A stretch of 45,902 nt of DNA, taken from positions 1 to 45,902 of the IMG/VR virus record IMGVR_UViG_3300020152_000032. One strand, 5' to 3'. The position numbers and the translations under genes were made by a program. Under the pieces are notes generated by a model. The model worked only from the letters and a program-made list of their open reading frames with translations, had not been told where the DNA came from and did no database searches. Origin of the DNA: a virus. Below, piece by piece: positions 1-6,944 of the stretch; position 1 is the stretch's first letter, and each line of letters starts with the position of its first letter.

Positions 1-12
1 GCGTCCCGCACC
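1..12. repeat. Terminal 12-bp direct repeat, left copy of the putative cos overhang
   Basis: GCGTCCCGCACC at 1-12 is identical to 45891-45902. The small terminase gene starts 56 bp before the right copy. Lambda also has 12-nt cohesive ends beside its terminase genes, so the repeat is read as the two filled-in copies of one 5' overhang. In the joined circle a hyphenated dyad, AGCCG (45884-45888) and CGGCT (19-23), roughly brackets the overhang, as expected for a nicking site. Bases 13-97 to the right hold no gene. They contain GAAACGC (67-73) and GCGTTTC (93-99), a 7-bp inverted repeat beside the stop of the last left-arm gene. Confidence 0.7.
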
Positions 13-97
13 CGCAGCCGGCTAACCCCTCGGAAGGACCCAAGCACACACCCCCATCCAAGGGCCGAAACGCGCAAGTACGCGAAAGAATGGCGTT

Positions 98-394
98 TCA
101 CACGGTCGGCGCGGACGAAGCGGCCGCGGCGCGGCTGGGGGCGGCGAAGACGTGCCAGATGAGCCGCCCCTCGTCAGCGAGGATGGTTGCCACGTGGTCG
201 AGCCCCTCGGGCAGGGGCCAGCCCGTCCCGACGACGTGCACCGTTCGCTGCTCCATGGCGGCGTCGCTCTCGACCTGCCACCACAAGGCGGCCGCGCCCC
301 CCTGCATCGCGGCGGCAAGAGGGCGGGCGCCGACGGGGACGTCGACCAGGTTGGGCCCCGTGGATGCCAGGGGGGTCTTCCAGATCGTCCTCAT
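98..394 (-). CDS. Small conserved phage protein, DUF7352-like
   Basis: This 98-residue protein is the last gene of the left arm before cos. It opens with MRTIWKTPL and has the pattern of short phage proteins I recall as DUF7352: an N-terminal MRTIWK strand, VPVGA near residue 20, a central LWWQVE strand, then VGTGWPLP and LIWHVF near the C-terminus. The role of the family is unknown to me. The ATG overlaps the stop of the upstream gene by 4 bp (ATGA), which fixes the start and suggests coupled translation. Its position next to cos and terminase says nothing firm about function. Confidence 0.65.
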   Translation of the reverse strand: MRTIWKTPLASTGPNLVDVPVGARPLAAAMQGGAAALWWQVESDAAMEQRTVHVVGTGWPLPEGLDHVATILADEGRLIWHVFAAPSRAAAASSAPTV

Positions 395-777
395 GCGCCC
401 TCCAGCCCCAGCCGCTTCCGCGCCCACGCCAGGCACTCGCGCGCGGTGTTGTCGTCTCCGGTGTCGCCGCTCTGGCTCCACTCGATCGCGTGGGCCAGCG
501 GAGCGAGCTCACGCATCAAGACCTCAAGGCGAGCGACATCCGCCCGCGCGCGCTCGAACGCGACCAGGGCGGCCCCCACGGCGAGCGCCCACGACGCGCG
601 CTCGGCCTCCGTGGGCTTGCGGCGCCCGCTCGCCTCGAAGACCACGACCTCGCCGCGCTCGACCGCCCCGGCGAGCCGGTCGAGGTGCGAGACGAAGCGC
701 CCCGCGTACCCCGCGAACTTCCCCAGGAGGCCGTCCTCCATCTCCCGGTACGCGTAGTCGAACGATCCTCCGCTCAT
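391..777 (-). CDS. Hypothetical protein with MSGGSFDY N-terminus
   Basis: This 128-residue protein begins MSGGSFDYAYREMED. Short proteins opening with MSGGS(Y/F) followed by an aromatic residue are common in phages and bacteria, but I know no function for them. The rest is predicted mostly helical and Ala/Arg/Glu-rich, with no membrane segment and one cysteine near the C-terminus. The start overlaps the stop of the GpZ-like gene by 4 bp (ATGA), and its stop overlaps the next start the same way, so it is an internal member of the left-arm operon. Confidence 0.7.
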   Translation of the reverse strand: MSGGSFDYAYREMEDGLLGKFAGYAGRFVSHLDRLAGAVERGEVVVFEASGRRKPTEAERASWALAVGAALVAFERARADVARLEVLMRELAPLAHAIEWSQSGDTGDDNTARECLAWARKRLGLEGA

Positions 778-1373
778 CGTCCGCCCCTGCCCTTCGCCCA
801 CGTCGCGCGCTGCCGCCCCTGGGCCGCGCTCTTCTCGAGCTCGAGGGGGAGCAGCCGGTCGAATGTCGCGACGAACGAGGCGCGCCCCCGTTCCTGCACG
901 GCCTCGGGCTCGCCCTTGTGGAGGAGGGCGTCGACCGGCCTCGAGCCGAGCAGCTCGCGGATCGGCAGCCGGGCCGTGCCCTCGCGGACGTAGACACCCC
1001 GGTGCCCGCTCTTCATCGTCGCCAGGAAGGCGCCCTTGATCAGCGTCCGCTTGCCCCGGTTCACCTCCACCGAGACGCCCTTTGCCGTCTGCCGATGCGG
1101 GAACGCGGTGAGCGCGATCCGACGCCCGCCCTTCACGTCGAGCGCCCAGTCGCCGCCGTCGACCTCGCGCCCTGACGGCCGCCGCATGCGGAAGGCCTTC
1201 GCGATCACCCCGGCCTTGATCCGCTTCCTCTCGCGGATCCGCTTCCGGGCCTCGGACCGCATGTCGCGCAGCGCGGTCGCCCCGGCCTTCCGCATCGCCG
1301 CGGCGAAGGCCGCCTTGAACGCCTCGGGATGGAGCGCGGCCGCCTCGCGGCTGTCGACCTCGATGCGGATCAT
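774..1373 (-). CDS. Minor tail protein Z (GpZ)-like protein
   Basis: This 199-residue protein resembles the prophage minor tail protein Z family. It begins MIRIEVD, has a basic helical N-terminal half (ARKRIRERKRIKAGVIAKA at about 40-58), then ALTAFPHRQTAKGVSVEV, KGAFLATMKSGHRGVYVRE and LPIREL. The GAF(I/L)ATM-SGHRGV core is the family hallmark I rely on. In lambda, Z acts in tail completion and is encoded between FII and U. Here those two genes abut at 37954 with no room for Z, and this gene lies about 1.4 kb on the other side of cos in the same direction. The ATG overlaps the upstream stop by 4 bp. Confidence 0.65.
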   Translation of the reverse strand: MIRIEVDSREAAALHPEAFKAAFAAAMRKAGATALRDMRSEARKRIRERKRIKAGVIAKAFRMRRPSGREVDGGDWALDVKGGRRIALTAFPHRQTAKGVSVEVNRGKRTLIKGAFLATMKSGHRGVYVREGTARLPIRELLGSRPVDALLHKGEPEAVQERGRASFVATFDRLLPLELEKSAAQGRQRATWAKGRGGR

Positions 1374-1888
1374 CGCGGCGCCTCGGTTCGATCGGTCGAA
1401 CCGGTTCCATCGGTCGAACCGGCCGCCGCCTCGGCCTTCTGCCGGGCGAGCTCGCGGGCGACGTCGCGCTCGAGGTAGACGCGGTGGAGGCCGCGGCGCT
1501 CGGTCCGCACGCGGCCGGTCGCCACCCAGTGGCTGACCGTCCCGCGCGGGATGCGGTACGGCGCCCGGGTGACCTCCTTCCAGGTGAGCCAGCGCCCCAG
1601 CGGGTGCGGCTCGCGCGGGCCGCGGCACTCGTGCTTCGCCAGGTCCGCGGGCGTGAACTGGACCTCGCACCGCTGGCAGGTGACCGGCGGCTCGCGCATC
1701 CGGTCGCGGTGGACCGCCTGCTTCTCGGCGAGCGAGAGGCGGGCGTAGGGCACCGGCGCAGGCGCGACGGCCGGCGCGGGCCGGTGCTCGACCTGGACGG
1801 CTGGCTCTCGCGACGTGCGGCGGATGGCCGGCGGCGCAGCGGCTCGCTTCTCCCGGGTCTGCACCCGCGCTGGTCCTCGCTCGTTCAT
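1370..1888 (-). CDS. Zinc-knuckle and helix-turn-helix protein
   Basis: This 172-residue protein has a basic, proline-rich first third, a zinc-knuckle-like CQRCEVQFTPADLAKHEC (about 79-96), and a C-terminal helix-turn-helix-like stretch, WKEVTRAPYRIPRGTVSHW, of the kind seen in excisionase or MerR-type DNA-binding domains. It may be a DNA-binding regulator, but the target is unknown. A Shine-Dalgarno GGGGGAGA lies just before the ATG, which overlaps the upstream stop by 4 bp. The C-terminal repeat GSTDGTGSTDRT is encoded by the tandem palindromes at 1384-1421. Confidence 0.6.
   Translation of the reverse strand: MNERGPARVQTREKRAAAPPAIRRTSREPAVQVEHRPAPAVAPAPVPYARLSLAEKQAVHRDRMREPPVTCQRCEVQFTPADLAKHECRGPREPHPLGRWLTWKEVTRAPYRIPRGTVSHWVATGRVRTERRGLHRVYLERDVARELARQKAEAAAGSTDGTGSTDRTEAPR
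1384..1421. repeat. Two tandem overlapping palindromes
   Basis: CGGTTCGA-TCGG-TCGAACCG at 1384-1403 is a perfect inverted repeat with 8-bp arms. It is followed by a second copy, CGGTTCCA-TCGG-TCGAACCG at 1402-1421, with one mismatch, and the two share 2 bp. They sit inside the last codons of the upstream gene, 11 bp before the GpZ-like start. They could be a protein-binding site or an mRNA hairpin. No U-run follows, so an intrinsic terminator is not supported. Confidence 0.55.
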
Positions 1889-2193
1889 GGTCTCCCCCTT
1901 CGTGTGGCGATGCCGATCGCGGCCAGCGCCTCCTCCGGCGTCCGCACGACGGAGACCGGCAGGCGGTTGAGGCGGGCGCGCTCGAAGAACGCGACCTGGC
2001 CGGGCGACATCAGGCGCCGCCCGGCCTTGCACTCGAGCAGCCGCCACACGCCGCGGTGCCCGACGAGCAGGTCGGGCAGGTCCTTGGCGCTGAGCGGCAC
2101 GACGACGGCGCCGACGCGCTCGAGCGTCGCGATGATCAGCGGCTCGGTCGCGTCGCGCCGGGCGCGCGTCGGGATGCGGCGAGGCAGCGTCAC
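1885..2193 (-). CDS. PD-(D/E)XK (VRR-NUC-like) nuclease candidate
   Basis: This 102-residue protein looks like a minimal phage nuclease. After a basic N-terminus it has PLIIATLERVGAVVV, then LPDLLVGHRGVWRLLECK. The PD followed some 15 residues later by E-C-K fits a PD-(D/E)XK metal-binding site, as in VRR-NUC enzymes that cut branched DNA. The C-terminal FFERARLNRLPVSVVRTPEE matches the closing helix-strand-helix of that fold. A RusA-like role in resolving recombination or replication branches would fit the left arm. The GTG start overlaps the upstream stop by 4 bp. Confidence 0.6.
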   Translation of the reverse strand: MTLPRRIPTRARRDATEPLIIATLERVGAVVVPLSAKDLPDLLVGHRGVWRLLECKAGRRLMSPGQVAFFERARLNRLPVSVVRTPEEALAAIGIATRRGRP

Positions 2194-2489
2194 TCGCCCT
2201 CGAGATCGCGGTACGGATCGGCCAGCATGCGGATCGCGTTGCCGACCTCGCGACCGGTATGGCCGAAGCCTCTGCGGCGGAGCTCGGCTTGCGCCAGGTC
2301 GGCGGCCGCCTCGTAGGCCTGCGTGCGCGCGGCCGCCTGGAAGACCTCCCCTCGTTCGCCGATCCTGCGAGCGCGCTCGAGCGTGAGCTGGCACGCCTTG
2401 AGCTCTCGCTTGACGACGCGGCTGAACCAGAGGTCGATCAGGAGCAGCGCCGCTCCCATCGCCACGAGCGCGATCCCCACGCCGGTCAC
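2190..2489 (-). CDS. Small membrane-anchored protein
   Basis: This 99-residue protein opens with one hydrophobic segment (VTGVGIALVAMGAALLLIDL, about residues 1-20) followed by a basic, helical, coiled-coil-like cytoplasmic part (KACQLTLERARRIGERGEVF). It is predicted to sit in the inner membrane with the C-terminus inside. I do not recognise a family. The GTG start overlaps the stop of the gene upstream by 4 bp. Confidence 0.6.
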   Translation of the reverse strand: MTGVGIALVAMGAALLLIDLWFSRVVKRELKACQLTLERARRIGERGEVFQAAARTQAYEAAADLAQAELRRRGFGHTGREVGNAIRMLADPYRDLEGE

Positions 2490-3445
2490 CCCCGCCCCCG
2501 CCGCGCGTCGCAGTTGCCGTCGCAGGTCGCGCACACCATCGGGTTGTTGATGCAGGTCCGCAACGGCTTGGCCTCGGCGCGCGCGAGGTCGCGCTCCGCC
2601 TGCATCGTCGCGAGCGCGGCCTCGATGCGTTCGCAGCGGTCCACGACGCGCAGCAGCCATGACGCCAGCCGCATCGGCGTCGGTGCCGCGCGACACTCGT
2701 CGCACGACTTCGCGGACACCTCGCAGATCTGTGCGTGCTCGAAGGCCGCGGCGGCGACACGGAACTCGTGCAGCTCGCTGTCCTCGGTCGCGTGGCCGTC
2801 CCCGACGGCTGCTGCCGCCACGAGGCCGCCGCGGTAGCAACTGGGAAGGGCTGGGCCCGCCGGGCTCTCACCGGCTTGCGTGCTCGAGGCTGGCGGTGTC
2901 GCCACCGCGTCATCCGCGCGCTCGCCATCCGCGCGGCCGGGGCCCAAGGTGTGTGGCGAGGCGTGGTGGGCGCCGGCGGTGATCTGGTCGGCGTACCAGC
3001 CGGGGCTCGCCTCCTGGCCGGTCGCGTACTCCACCCCAAGCCAGGCCACGATCGCCGCGCGCTCGTCGTGCCGCCCGCGGCCGTAGCCGTCGCTCTCGAC
3101 CTGGGCGAGCTCGAGCGACTCCTTGTGCGCCTCGAGTTCGCCCTCCAACTCCGCCGCCCGAGCCTCCGCAGCCTCGGCCCGCTTGAGCAGCGGGTGCTCG
3201 GCGCAGGCGAGGGCGTGGTCGACCAACTCGTGCGGCGGATCTCCGTCGGCTAGGCGCTCGAACGTTGCGCCGCACCAGGCGCAGATCATCCCGCGGTTCA
3301 GCGCCTCGGCCCGCTCCACGCGCTCGACCAGCTCGGCGAGCCACCGCGGCGCGCGAACGTCGAGGTACTGGCGACACTCTCGCGGCGCGTGCCCGCCCGC
3401 TGCCACCGCCGCAAGTGCCCGTTTGATCTCGTCGAGGTCGGACAT
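2486..3445 (-). CDS. Hypothetical cysteine-rich phage protein
   Basis: This 319-residue protein has no recognised family. It begins MSDLDEIKRALAAVAAGG. A zinc-finger-like element, CAWCGATFERLADGDPPHE, followed by DHALACAEH, lies at about 56-84. Next come an Ala/Glu coiled-coil stretch (about 90-120), a low-complexity middle, a CDEC pair, a second helical stretch, and a cysteine cluster at the C-terminus (CINNPMVCATCDGNC). Patchwork proteins of this kind, with zinc knuckles joined by coiled coils, are common in early regions of high-GC phages. The ATG shares one base with the upstream stop (TGATG). Confidence 0.6.
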   Translation of the reverse strand: MSDLDEIKRALAAVAAGGHAPRECRQYLDVRAPRWLAELVERVERAEALNRGMICAWCGATFERLADGDPPHELVDHALACAEHPLLKRAEAAEARAAELEGELEAHKESLELAQVESDGYGRGRHDERAAIVAWLGVEYATGQEASPGWYADQITAGAHHASPHTLGPGRADGERADDAVATPPASSTQAGESPAGPALPSCYRGGLVAAAAVGDGHATEDSELHEFRVAAAAFEHAQICEVSAKSCDECRAAPTPMRLASWLLRVVDRCERIEAALATMQAERDLARAEAKPLRTCINNPMVCATCDGNCDARRGRG

Positions 3446-3669
3446 CACCCCTCCCCCGCGAGCATCTCGCGCCCGGCCTCGGTGATCTCGACGCGGATCA
3501 GGCCCGCGTGCGCGAGCGCGTGCAGCCCGCGCAGCAGGCCGAGGTCGACGGCGTTCGCCCTCCGCGCCTGCGCCTCCGCGAGCGCGCGCTCCGAGTCGAC
3601 CATGCAGCGGTGGCACCGGACTCCCGCGAGCGTCTGCGATCCACAGCGCGGGCAGGCGCGAGTGGTCAT
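3445..3669 (-). CDS. Small zinc-ribbon protein
   Basis: This 74-residue protein carries a zinc ribbon at its N-terminus, CPRCGSQTLAGVRCHRC (about 6-22), followed by a helical part that resembles a compact winged helix (LLRGLHALAHAGLIRVEITEAG). Nucleic-acid binding is plausible but not shown. The start overlaps the stop of the membrane peptide gene upstream, and the stop overlaps the next start by one base. Confidence 0.65.
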   Translation of the reverse strand: MTTRACPRCGSQTLAGVRCHRCMVDSERALAEAQARRANAVDLGLLRGLHALAHAGLIRVEITEAGREMLAGEG

Positions 3670-3791
3670 CGGCGGACCTCGGCGCGCGGGACGAGCCGGG
3701 ACAGCTTGCGGCGCGTGAGGATGGCGGCCGAGAGCACGGTCGCGCCGACGAGGAGGCCGACGACGACGGCCGACGCAATCGCCACCCTCAC
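3666..3791 (-). CDS. 41-residue single-pass membrane peptide
   Basis: This is a short open frame starting GTG AGG GTG and ending TGA. It encodes one clear membrane span (AIASAVVVGLLVGATVLSAA) and a basic tail (RRKLSRLVPRAEVRR), so the C-terminus should face the cytoplasm. The GTG overlaps the upstream stop by 3 bases within GTGA, and its TGA overlaps the ATG of the zinc-ribbon gene. This overlap at both ends, like all neighbouring genes, is the main reason to accept it. Function unknown. Confidence 0.6.
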   Translation of the reverse strand: MRVAIASAVVVGLLVGATVLSAAILTRRKLSRLVPRAEVRR

Positions 3792-4033
3792 GACCTGCCT
3801 CCGGTCACGAGCCGCTTCCGCAGCGCGGCGATCTCAGCCTCCGCGACCTCGAGTCTGGCGATCGCCACCTCGCGCTCGCGGTTCGCCTCGGCGCCGCCAG
3901 CCCGAGCGGCGGCCCCGGCCAGCCAGCCGACCACGAACGCCACAACGTCCGGGTTCGTGGTGTGCGGCCGCAGGCGCGCCCGCGCCTCCTTGCCGAGCCT
4001 CTTGAGCTCGAGCTCGAGCGTCGTCGCCGTCAC
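3788..4033 (-). CDS. Hypothetical coiled-coil protein
   Basis: This 81-residue protein is predicted almost entirely helical. A central VVAFVVGWLAGAAARAGG stretch is weakly hydrophobic and may touch a membrane. The C-terminal third (REREVAIARLEVAEAEIAAL) has heptad-like spacing. I recognise no family. The GTG start overlaps the stop of the gene upstream by 4 bp. Confidence 0.6.
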   Translation of the reverse strand: MTATTLELELKRLGKEARARLRPHTTNPDVVAFVVGWLAGAAARAGGAEANREREVAIARLEVAEAEIAALRKRLVTGGRS

Positions 4034-4212
4034 CGGCGATCCTCGCGGTAGACGGGCCGGCCGTCATCGAACCAGGCAGCGAGCAGCGCCGTTCGAGGCC
4101 GACCCCAGGGAGTGAGCCGCGGCAGGACGATCGCGAGCGGCGCGCTGCCGTTTTCCGGCTCGACCTCGATTCCCTCAAGGTGGTCGGGCTGCGTCTCGAG
4201 CAGCGCCTTCAC
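4030..4212 (-). CDS. Hypothetical 60-residue protein
   Basis: A GTG start that overlaps the upstream stop (GTGA) gives a short acidic-to-basic protein with LEGIEVEPENGSAPLAIVLP and a C-terminal WFDDGRPVYRE. There are no cysteines or membrane segments and no recognised family. It is accepted because both ends interlock with neighbours and because third codon positions are GC-rich in this frame. Confidence 0.55.
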   Translation of the reverse strand: MKALLETQPDHLEGIEVEPENGSAPLAIVLPRLTPWGRPRTALLAAWFDDGRPVYREDRR

Positions 4213-4472
4213 CGCCGCCCTCCGCGACCGCGAAGACCCATCGACCGGGCGAGTTCGTCGCACCGGAAGCAAGGGAAGTCGTCGAGCGTGCCGGCCACGG
4301 TGGGGCCGGCCCTGCCCGCGACCGCGTACCCGCAGAGGGACCGCCCGTCGCCGCCACCGTCCGAGCGGAACAGGTGAGCCTTGCCCTGATGCCCTGTCAG
4401 GTGCCCGAACGAACGCCACGCCCAGGCCGATGCCTCGGTACCTGCGGCGCGCGATGCGATCGCCGACGTCAC
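4209..4472 (-). CDS. Small zinc-binding phage protein
   Basis: This 87-residue protein contains HLTGHQGKAHLFRSDGGGDG, then LCGYAV and FPCFRCDEL. Three cysteines and several histidines could form one zinc site. The layout (a His-rich segment, an S-L-C-G strand, then C-x-x-C-D-E-L) resembles small proteins frequent in actinobacteriophage and high-GC prophage early regions, which have no assigned role that I know. The GTG overlaps the helicase-loader stop by 4 bp. Confidence 0.6.
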   Translation of the reverse strand: MTSAIASRAAGTEASAWAWRSFGHLTGHQGKAHLFRSDGGGDGRSLCGYAVAGRAGPTVAGTLDDFPCFRCDELARSMGLRGRGGRR

Positions 4473-5215
4473 CGCCGCCCTCGCATGCTGGGGCCGTCGA
4501 GCGGCACGAACTTGCCGCTCTCGCGGATGCGGTCCGCGACGCGCTCGCCGTACCGGGTCTTGAACCCGACCGCGACAATCGCGCCGGTCACCTTGTCGAC
4601 GACGTCCTCGGCCGGCAGGTTCGTCGTGATCAGGGTCGGCAGGCAGGCGGCGTAGCGCGCGTTGATCAGCGCGTCGACCAGCGAGCGGAACGCACCCTGG
4701 CGGTCGTCGTACTCGGCCCCCAGGTCGTCGAGGACCAGCGCGCGGGCGCGCTCGAGCTCGCGCATCCGGTCGTCCTCGTACCTCGGCCAGCGCGAGAGGG
4801 TCGGCGCGTCGACGAAGCGGGGGCCACGGGTCTTCACGTAGCGCGCCGGCGGATGCTCCTGCACGAGCCACCACGTGGCCGCCGTCGTCTTGCCGATGCC
4901 GCGCGGGCCGGCGATCGTCGTGAGCAGCCAACCCTCGGCCAGCGCGCGGCGCACGGCGGCGAGCGCCCGCGTCGACTCGAGCACCCCCGAGATCGCCCGG
5001 TCGAGGTCCTTGACCGGCGCACCGCGCTCGGCGAGCTCGACGCGGAGAGCCTCCTGCCGCTTCCGCTCGGCCTCGGCCTCGCGCGCGAGCTCGGCGCTGG
5101 CCAGCTCGGCGTCGCGCGCCGCCCAGTCCTCGTCGCTGAACTCGGGCAGCTTGACCCCGGGGAGCGCAGCTCCCAGCGGTCGCGACTCGCCGGCGCGCGT
5201 GGGGTCCGTCGCCAT
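4469..5215 (-). CDS. DnaC-like replicative helicase loader (AAA+ ATPase)
   Basis: This 248-residue protein is read as a DnaC/IstB-type AAA+ ATPase that loads the host DnaB helicase at the phage origin. An Ala/Glu/Arg-rich helical N-terminus is followed by Walker A GPRGIGKTT (103-111), Walker B ALVLDDLGAE (159-168) and the sensor ITTN (196-199), typical of this family. It follows the replisome organiser with a one-base TGATG overlap, the same pairing as lambda O and P or DnaT and DnaC. No phage helicase or primase is seen, so the host enzymes are presumably recruited. Confidence 0.85.
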   Translation of the reverse strand: MATDPTRAGESRPLGAALPGVKLPEFSDEDWAARDAELASAELAREAEAERKRQEALRVELAERGAPVKDLDRAISGVLESTRALAAVRRALAEGWLLTTIAGPRGIGKTTAATWWLVQEHPPARYVKTRGPRFVDAPTLSRWPRYEDDRMRELERARALVLDDLGAEYDDRQGAFRSLVDALINARYAACLPTLITTNLPAEDVVDKVTGAIVAVGFKTRYGERVADRIRESGKFVPLDGPSMRGRR

Positions 5216-6165
5216 CAGAACTCCTTCCCGGTGACGTACTCCTCGGTCCCGTCGTGGTGGTAGTAGCCGTGCCCGTTGCCGTTCTTCCGCGGCACATCGC
5301 GGACCCGCACCATCGCCAACTCGATCTTGTCGAGCTTCTCGTCGAGCGAACGGGCCGACTCGACGACGAAGGCGTAGGGCTGGCCGACCTGGCTCTGGAG
5401 GAACCCGATCGCCGCCTCGAGCTGCGGGCGCGGGCGCCGGCGCAGCGTGCCGGCGAGCGTCTTCGCCCACGCCCGCCGCGTCGGCTGCCAGGAGCCGTCG
5501 TCGCCGATGCGGTGGTTGGGCTTCGCCGCGAGCACGGCGCCGCGCAGCAGGTCGGCGAGGAGGAACGCGTCAGGGTCGGGGGCGACGACGACCCGCGGCT
5601 GCGACGGCTTCGCCGGAGCCCGCGGGATCTTCTTCCCTCCTGCTTCCTGCTTCCTGGATCCTGTATCCTGAGTCGGCGAAGCCTTCGCGATGGCTTCGCG
5701 GAAGGCTTCGCCGAAGGCTTTGGCGATCTTCGGGCTCACCAGCCCGCAGAACTTGCCTAGCCTTTCCAGCAACGTACGGTTCTTGAGGTCGCAGTCGGGG
5801 ACGTCCTGCCATGCCTTCGCCCAGGCGATCACGACGTTCGCCGACTGCGGCACGGCGGTCTTCCGCGGCCGACCTTCGGCGTCGATCAGGGCCTTCGCGA
5901 GAACCACGAGGCCGGCATCGACGTCGACTTCGACGAGCCCTCGCGCGAAGACTTCGGCGAAGGCTTCGCGGAAGCCTTCGAGCGGCCACCGGAGGTCGTC
6001 GGCCATGATCGCCTCCCGCGCGACGACGACTCCCGGGATGGCGATCGTCCGCGGGCCCGACAGCAGGTAGTGCCAGAGCGTCAGGCCGTTCGGCGGCGGC
6101 CACGAGATCGCTCGGATCTTCGCGTCCGTCCACGACCCCACCTCGACCTTGCGATAGCGGCTCAA
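5215..6165 (-). CDS. Replisome organiser (phage O-like replication initiator)
   Basis: This protein of about 316 residues probably binds the phage origin. The N-terminus (YRKVEVGSWTDAKIRAIS, then GLTLWHYLLSG) resembles the winged helix of phage replication O or DnaD-like organisers, and it is followed by a helical F-x-E-A repeat region and a basic linker. I chose TTG at 6165, just after a GGGGGAG ribosome site. An in-frame ATG at 6216 would add 17 residues but overlaps the palindrome at 6204-6226. Its gene contains heptad and 12-mer DNA repeats (5636-5727), as expected if the origin lies inside the initiator gene. Confidence 0.7.
   Translation of the reverse strand: MSRYRKVEVGSWTDAKIRAISWPPPNGLTLWHYLLSGPRTIAIPGVVVAREAIMADDLRWPLEGFREAFAEVFARGLVEVDVDAGLVVLAKALIDAEGRPRKTAVPQSANVVIAWAKAWQDVPDCDLKNRTLLERLGKFCGLVSPKIAKAFGEAFREAIAKASPTQDTGSRKQEAGGKKIPRAPAKPSQPRVVVAPDPDAFLLADLLRGAVLAAKPNHRIGDDGSWQPTRRAWAKTLAGTLRRRPRPQLEAAIGFLQSQVGQPYAFVVESARSLDEKLDKIELAMVRVRDVPRKNGNGHGYYHHDGTEEYVTGKEF
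5636..5727. repeat. Iteron-like repeat block, candidate replication origin
   Basis: Five tandem 7-mers ending in TCCTG occupy 5636-5670: CCTCCTG, CTTCCTG twice, GATCCTG, TATCCTG. They form one of the least GC-rich patches nearby. Three tandem 12-mers follow at 5692-5727: GGCTTCGCGGAA, GGCTTCGCCGAA, GGCTTTGGCGAT. A related cluster lies near 5946-5982. The 12-mers encode an F-x-E-A protein repeat, so protein-level selection could also explain them. In lambda the origin is a set of iterons beside an AT-rich segment within gene O, and the arrangement here is similar. Confidence 0.45.
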
Positions 6166-6203
6166 GCTCCCCCCCGGGTTGCTGTCCCACCCCGGCGCCC
6201 AGA

Positions 6204-6226
6204 GCGCACCTTGCACCTAGGTGCGC
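6204..6226. promoter_or_regulatory. Nested palindromes between divergent operons
   Basis: A perfect 12-bp palindrome GCACCTAGGTGC (6213-6224) is nested in a wider inverted repeat, GCGCACC (6204-6210) and GGTGCGC (6220-6226). It lies between the leftward replication operon (start 6165) and the rightward SWIM gene (start 6235), where both arms must be initiated. It is read as an operator for a dimeric regulator. No convincing -35/-10 pair could be assigned by eye. Confidence 0.5.
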
Positions 6227-6234
6227 GGTGTCCG

Positions 6235-6921
6235 ATGCTCGACGATCGGGGGGCACCTGTGTTCACGAGACAGAGGATCGAAGAGCGTGCGTCCGATGCG
6301 CGCGAGCTTCTTCGAGCGCAGGAGCTCATCGCTCGCAAGCGCGTGACGCACACCTGCTTCGCGGGCCGCGACTTCTGCGCAACCGTCCGCGGCACGGGCG
6401 AGCAATACGACGTGCGGGTTACGCCGACGCTCGACGGCAGCTCGTGCTCATGCCCGGCGTTCAGTCGCTCGAGGCGTGGGTTCTGCAAGCACGTCGCCGC
6501 GGTGGCGATGATGTGGCTCGGCGAGCAGTGGGACACCGCAGCTGTCGACACGGAGCTGGTCGGCGCGATCGAGATTCTCGATCTCTTCCAGGCGCGCCAG
6601 ATTCTCCTCGAGGCGGCCGGCCGATCTCGGGGCGTGCGCAACAGGATCATGCGCAACACCTGGAGCGACGAGGCCAACCTTGCGACAGCGCACAAGCCGA
6701 CGCTGCGTGCACGGAGGTCTGCATCCGCCGCCAACGTCATCGACCTGGACGCCCTCTTGGAGTCCGGGGAGTACGACCCCGTCACAGGGGTCGGGAGGAG
6801 CCGGCGTGATGTCGAGCGCGCCAGGCGCGCAGCCGCAGCGGATGAGCGTGAGCCTGTCGCGCGACCACCAAAGCGGCCCTCGCCTCTTAATCCGACGAAG
6901 CGCGGGCCTCGGTCGTCGTAG
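6235..6921 (+). CDS. SWIM zinc-finger protein
   Basis: This 228-residue protein carries a SWIM domain, CSCPAFSRSRRGFCKH, with ligands at about C71, C73, C84 and H86, preceded by a strand-rich stretch (YDVRVTPTLDGSS). SWIM domains bind DNA or protein partners and occur in recombination mediators and in accessory subunits of helicases. The C-terminal 90 residues are basic and look disordered. It is the first gene of the rightward arm, directly after the nested palindromes. The start could also be the GTG at 6259. Confidence 0.75.
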   Translation: MLDDRGAPVFTRQRIEERASDARELLRAQELIARKRVTHTCFAGRDFCATVRGTGEQYDVRVTPTLDGSSCSCPAFSRSRRGFCKHVAAVAMMWLGEQWDTAAVDTELVGAIEILDLFQARQILLEAAGRSRGVRNRIMRNTWSDEANLATAHKPTLRARRSASAANVIDLDALLESGEYDPVTGVGRSRRDVERARRAAAADEREPVARPPKRPSPLNPTKRGPRSS

Positions 6922-6944
6922 GCCACCAGACCAAGGAGCGGCAG

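Noticed and set aside
67-99. Intrinsic terminator at the end of the left arm
   Set aside because: A 7-bp inverted repeat exists but has a 19-nt loop and no U-run. Transcription may continue across cos in the circular form.
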